From positions 1 to 23,290 of the forward strand of contig FLMG01002843.1 in the NCBI GenBank assembly GCA_900088475.1: 23,290 nucleotides of DNA, in the 5' to 3' direction. Position numbers and translations under genes: made by a program. Shown piece by piece: positions 20,808-23,290 of the stretch. Origin of the DNA: Hyphochytrium catenoides. Its lineage: Eukaryota > Sar > Hyphochytriomycetes > Hyphochytriales > Hyphochytriaceae. Each line of letters opens with the position of its first letter. The first letter of the stretch is position 1. The notes under the pieces were generated by a model. That model searched no databases. It saw nothing but the letters and a program-made list of their open reading frames with translations, and had not been told where the DNA came from.

Positions 20808-21156
20808 AGCATCTTCCAGCCAGGGGGAAAGATCCCACTCTGGGTCCTACGGAATCCCTGGAGTGGGTTTCTCACATCCCTTACACAGGGGACGATTGAT
20901 AACGCCCTCGCTTCGGTAGAAGAGGTGCACTTTAATCGGCACGACTTTCTATCTCAGGCTTGGCTGTGGCCTGGACACTCTCACTCGGTCGGTCAGACTC
21001 GCGTCATGACCATGTTCAGCCAGATCCTAGCTCCGCTGGTCGATCGATGAACTCCACGCGGCCGTGCAGTGCGCTAAGTTTGTTAATGCTTCTATGGGAA
21101 AGCACTGCAAGAATTTAAAGCGCTACGCCCTCAGAGCCCAAAACCCACCCGCTTGA
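20808..21156 (+). pseudogene. Decayed ORF of unknown identity, probably transposon-derived
   Basis: An 81-codon open stretch without a usable ATG start (20808-21050) contains WVLRNPWSGFLTSL and EEVHFNRHDFLSQAWLW and stops at TGA. A +1 frame continues at once (21046-21156) with DELHAAVQCAKFVNASMGKH and ends at TGA. The immediate handover between frames looks like one coding sequence broken by a frameshift. I do not recognise the family. Its position among repeats suggests a transposon remnant. It could also be chance. Confidence 0.35.
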
Positions 21157-21733
21157 GCAGTCGTAAAATCCGGGATAATGAAGAGGATATATTGAATAGG
21201 AGCTCAACGACATCATGTAAGCAGGCATCGTGCTGTAAAGTAGGACAGATTTTGAGAAGGATGGGTGGGCGAACCAAGAATTGAGCTTGGCAAAATTCTA
21301 AAAAGACGTTCGCCAAGGATTGCCTTCATCAATAGAGTTACCCAGTTCCTTTCTCATAAATTAGTCAAGAAGGTGCTTAATGATTATATTCCTACAGGTG
21401 GTGCCGCTTTTTATTCAGCGTAGCGATTAACGTGCACCTCTTCTATTGTAGTCATCAACACTTGACGCTGATAACAATGTTCTTCACACTTTTTACCTAG
21501 CGCTGAAGCAATCAGACAATGTGGATTTCTCTGGAATTTTGACGCGTTTCTTAAAGAGGCTAGAAAACAACATCATCTCGCCAACCTCGCTGCTCAACGT
21601 ACACCAAGAAACCTGTGCAGTGGAAACCCAAGAATCGACTTATTTCTTTCTAGCGGGTCTACAGCATGCGGGGAGGTGTTGAATGTTCAGGTTTAATCCT
21701 TCACTTTGTGAGTTCGAGCTGCGGCAGGTGTTG
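21157..21733. other. Unassigned stretch with short open segments
   Basis: Short protein-like open segments occur in different frames, for example FINRVTQFLSHKLVKKV near 21330 and DFSGILTRFLKRLENN near 21525. Each is broken by stops or frame changes. They may be further remnants of the decayed ORF upstream. Nothing is assignable. Confidence 0.35.
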
Positions 21734-21881
21734 GATGTTGAAAGCAGCCGAAGCTGACAAAGCTCTTAAAAGGCTCTCAGTTCCAGACTCTACCTCGAGA
21801 GGGAGACGACACAAACACCACCACAGTGTTTCAGAGTTATAGCAACTAGGTTATCATTACAAGGTAAGTCATCATGGGAAG
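21734..21881 (+). repeat. Decayed copy of the copia leader (copy L1)
   Basis: This segment aligns with 22452-22582, the leader directly before the copia gag. Shared blocks in order are GATGTTG/AATGTTG, GAAGCTGA, AAAGCTCT, GCTCTCAGTT, CTCTACCTC, GACACAAA, AGTGTTTCAG, and ATGG followed by AAGC at the gag start. After that the similarity fades. It is a relic of a second copy of the element or of a leader duplication. Confidence 0.6.
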
Positions 21882-22451
21882 CGAAGAAACAGCAACTTGG
21901 GTCTTGTAGACTAACTAGAACAACTAAACAACATGATAAGTAGAAAAAAGGGTCCCATATGCTCTCCATTATTCCCATTTGACCATATTAGTAGACCACG
22001 TAACTCAAATGAGAGTGTCTTCAAAATCCCATATAATGTGATGAAATTTACAGAGCTGGATGGCAGTGCCTGAAGCTTCTGTAGGAGTACAATAATGTAG
22101 ATGAGACGAAAACAACGGGATTGGGGATTCATATATTAGGTTTCTTTGAATGCTTAGTGATAAGCTCGATCTCGTCTTCTCCCAAGATCTTTGCTCGTCC
22201 CAGCTTCCCTCATCATCTCTCTCTCCTGTGCTGCTCCGGTGTTCACAAGGAAGAGTTCACGCAATTCTTCTCCTCACACCTCTCTCTCCCATATCACAGG
22301 TGTACCCGTAACGTCTATGTTCCTGAGAGCTAGATGCGTACAGAGAGTGACTAAGTTTCTACTACTGACAACAAGCATTGTAGTACTCAACACTCCCCCT
22401 ATACCTAGCTTCTCTGGATCACCAGTGGTTACGGTCGAATTAACTCACCAA
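21882..22451. other. Region upstream of the copia leader; LTR not resolved
   Basis: A 5' LTR of the copia element would be expected here. TGTTGA at 21677 and TCAACA at 22387-22392 would make complementary LTR termini, but the L1 repeat lies inside that interval and no convincing primer-binding site follows 22392. The boundaries are therefore left open. No gene was seen. Confidence 0.35.
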
Positions 22452-22574
22452 AATGTTGTTGAGAGCTGAAGCTGAAAAAGCTCTGATGAAAAAGCTCTCA
22501 GTTGCAGCCTCTACCTCATAAGAGAGAAAAGACACAAAACAAAGTGTTTCAGGGTTCTAGTAAGTAGTGTCAAA
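22452..22574 (+). repeat. Copia leader (copy L2)
   Basis: This sequence runs directly into the gag ATG at 22575 and matches copy L1 about 0.7 kb upstream. It contains GAGCTGAAGCTG, AAGCTCTGATG and AAGCTCTCAG, resembling the AAGCTCTG array at 5497-5740. Confidence 0.6.
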
Positions 22575-23290
22575 ATGGAAGCCAATCTGGACGAGCTAGG
22601 TCTACTGGACCACATTACGGATCCCGAACCCTCTGGAGCCTCTACAGCGGACACTAAAAAGGAGGACAAGAAAACCGCAGGACATGAACAGGACTCAAAA
22701 TGGCTCAGGGATGCCAAGAAAGCCTACAACAAGATTGTCCTTGCCGTGTCCGACAACCTCGTGCGCTTCTTACCAAGAAAGGGAACTGCCAGGGAGGCAT
22801 GGTTGAAATTGCAAGAGGAGTTTGAGAGCCGCAATGTCAACAATATTGTGACAACCCTCATCTCTTTCCTTACCACCAAACATAGGGATGGAGATGATCT
22901 AAGAACCTTCCTGAATGAGCAACGCAGACAATGCGATTGCTCAAAGAGATGATGACCAACGAAGACTTCAGTGACAAGCTCCTCATTGCATCCATCCTAA
23001 TGGGATTGCCAGTATCATTTCGAGGCACTGTGGAAGCAATTCAGGTCCGAGGCACTGGCACTCTGACTGCTGATCAAGTGGAAGAGATTCTCATCAATGA
23101 GATTAATCGCCGTAGAGCTGTAGCTGCGCAGCAGGAGGCTACTACCGGTGAAAGAGGAGCTTATCACACCGAACGCCCGGATCCTCAGAAAGGAGATCCC
23201 GGAAAAGGAAGACGGAATCCTTGTCCTCATTGCAATGGACGGACCGGACCCATCGTGCAGAACTATGTTGGGAATTGGAGGCCAATGCTC
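22575..23290 (+). pseudogene. Ty1/copia-type retrotransposon gag, frameshifted, 3' end outside window
   Basis: Gag forms the particle in which copia elements replicate. The ATG-initiated frame at 22575-22952 shows the copia gag core (UBN2-like): WLRDAKKAYNKIVLAVSDN, GTAREAWLKLQEEFESRN and a following TLISFLTTKHRDGDDLRTF. It stops at a TGA, while the similarity continues in the +1 frame (about 22924-23290) with LLKEMMTNEDFSDKLLIASI and a lysine/arginine-rich region. A CPHC zinc-knuckle start lies at 23222-23233. The remaining knuckle positions are altered: proline where the histidine is expected and tyrosine where the last cysteine is expected. The copy is therefore probably non-functional. 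Protease, integrase and reverse transcriptase would lie to the right. Confidence 0.82.

Noticed and set aside
21677-22392. 716-bp LTR with TGTTGA/TCAACA ends for the copia element
   Set aside because: The decayed leader copy L1 lies inside the interval, no primer-binding site follows, and the second LTR is outside the window; the termini may be chance.

Overview
This is a nuclear genomic window from a eukaryote, most likely a microbial or algal lineage. It holds four intron-containing genes with GT-AG introns, a eukaryotic tRNA-Ser gene and a retrotransposon-rich half. I cannot place the species from the sequence. All gene models were built by hand from splice sites, reading phase and remembered family sequences; no search was run.

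The left part (1-14500) is gene-rich. The order is: a glycine C-acetyltransferase gene (+, N-terminus outside the window); the Mediator subunit MED20 (-, five exons, convergent with the first gene); a roughly 1.08 kb divergent intergenic region carrying a degenerate AAGCTCTG array; a 14-exon transportin-3/importin-13-like nuclear import receptor (+); the gamma-secretase subunit PEN-2 (-, two exons, convergent with the receptor); and an intronless tRNA-Ser(GCU) (+). In every multi-exon model the exon phases close without a stop. The first-gene, MED20 and receptor introns contain long GA or CT simple-sequence tracts.

The right part (about 14500-23290) has no convincing host gene and consists of repeats. 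These include a cluster of GAGTA/TACTC motifs; three colinear copies of an LTR-like sequence of about 510 bp, two in direct orientation around a 163-bp core (a candidate miniature LTR element) and one inverted 3 kb away; a 162-bp-period tandem repeat with a 24-bp perfect palindrome; and two copies of a short repeat with a tRNA-like head (candidate SINE). Further right are a decayed ORF of unknown identity and, at the right edge, the start of a Ty1/copia-type gag with a frameshift and a degraded zinc knuckle. A second decayed copy of that gag's leader lies 0.7 kb upstream of it.

The host genes serve unrelated housekeeping functions (threonine/glycine catabolism, transcription, nuclear import, intramembrane proteolysis, translation) and do not form a pathway. 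The novel material is the repeat families on the right and some divergent features of the host proteins.
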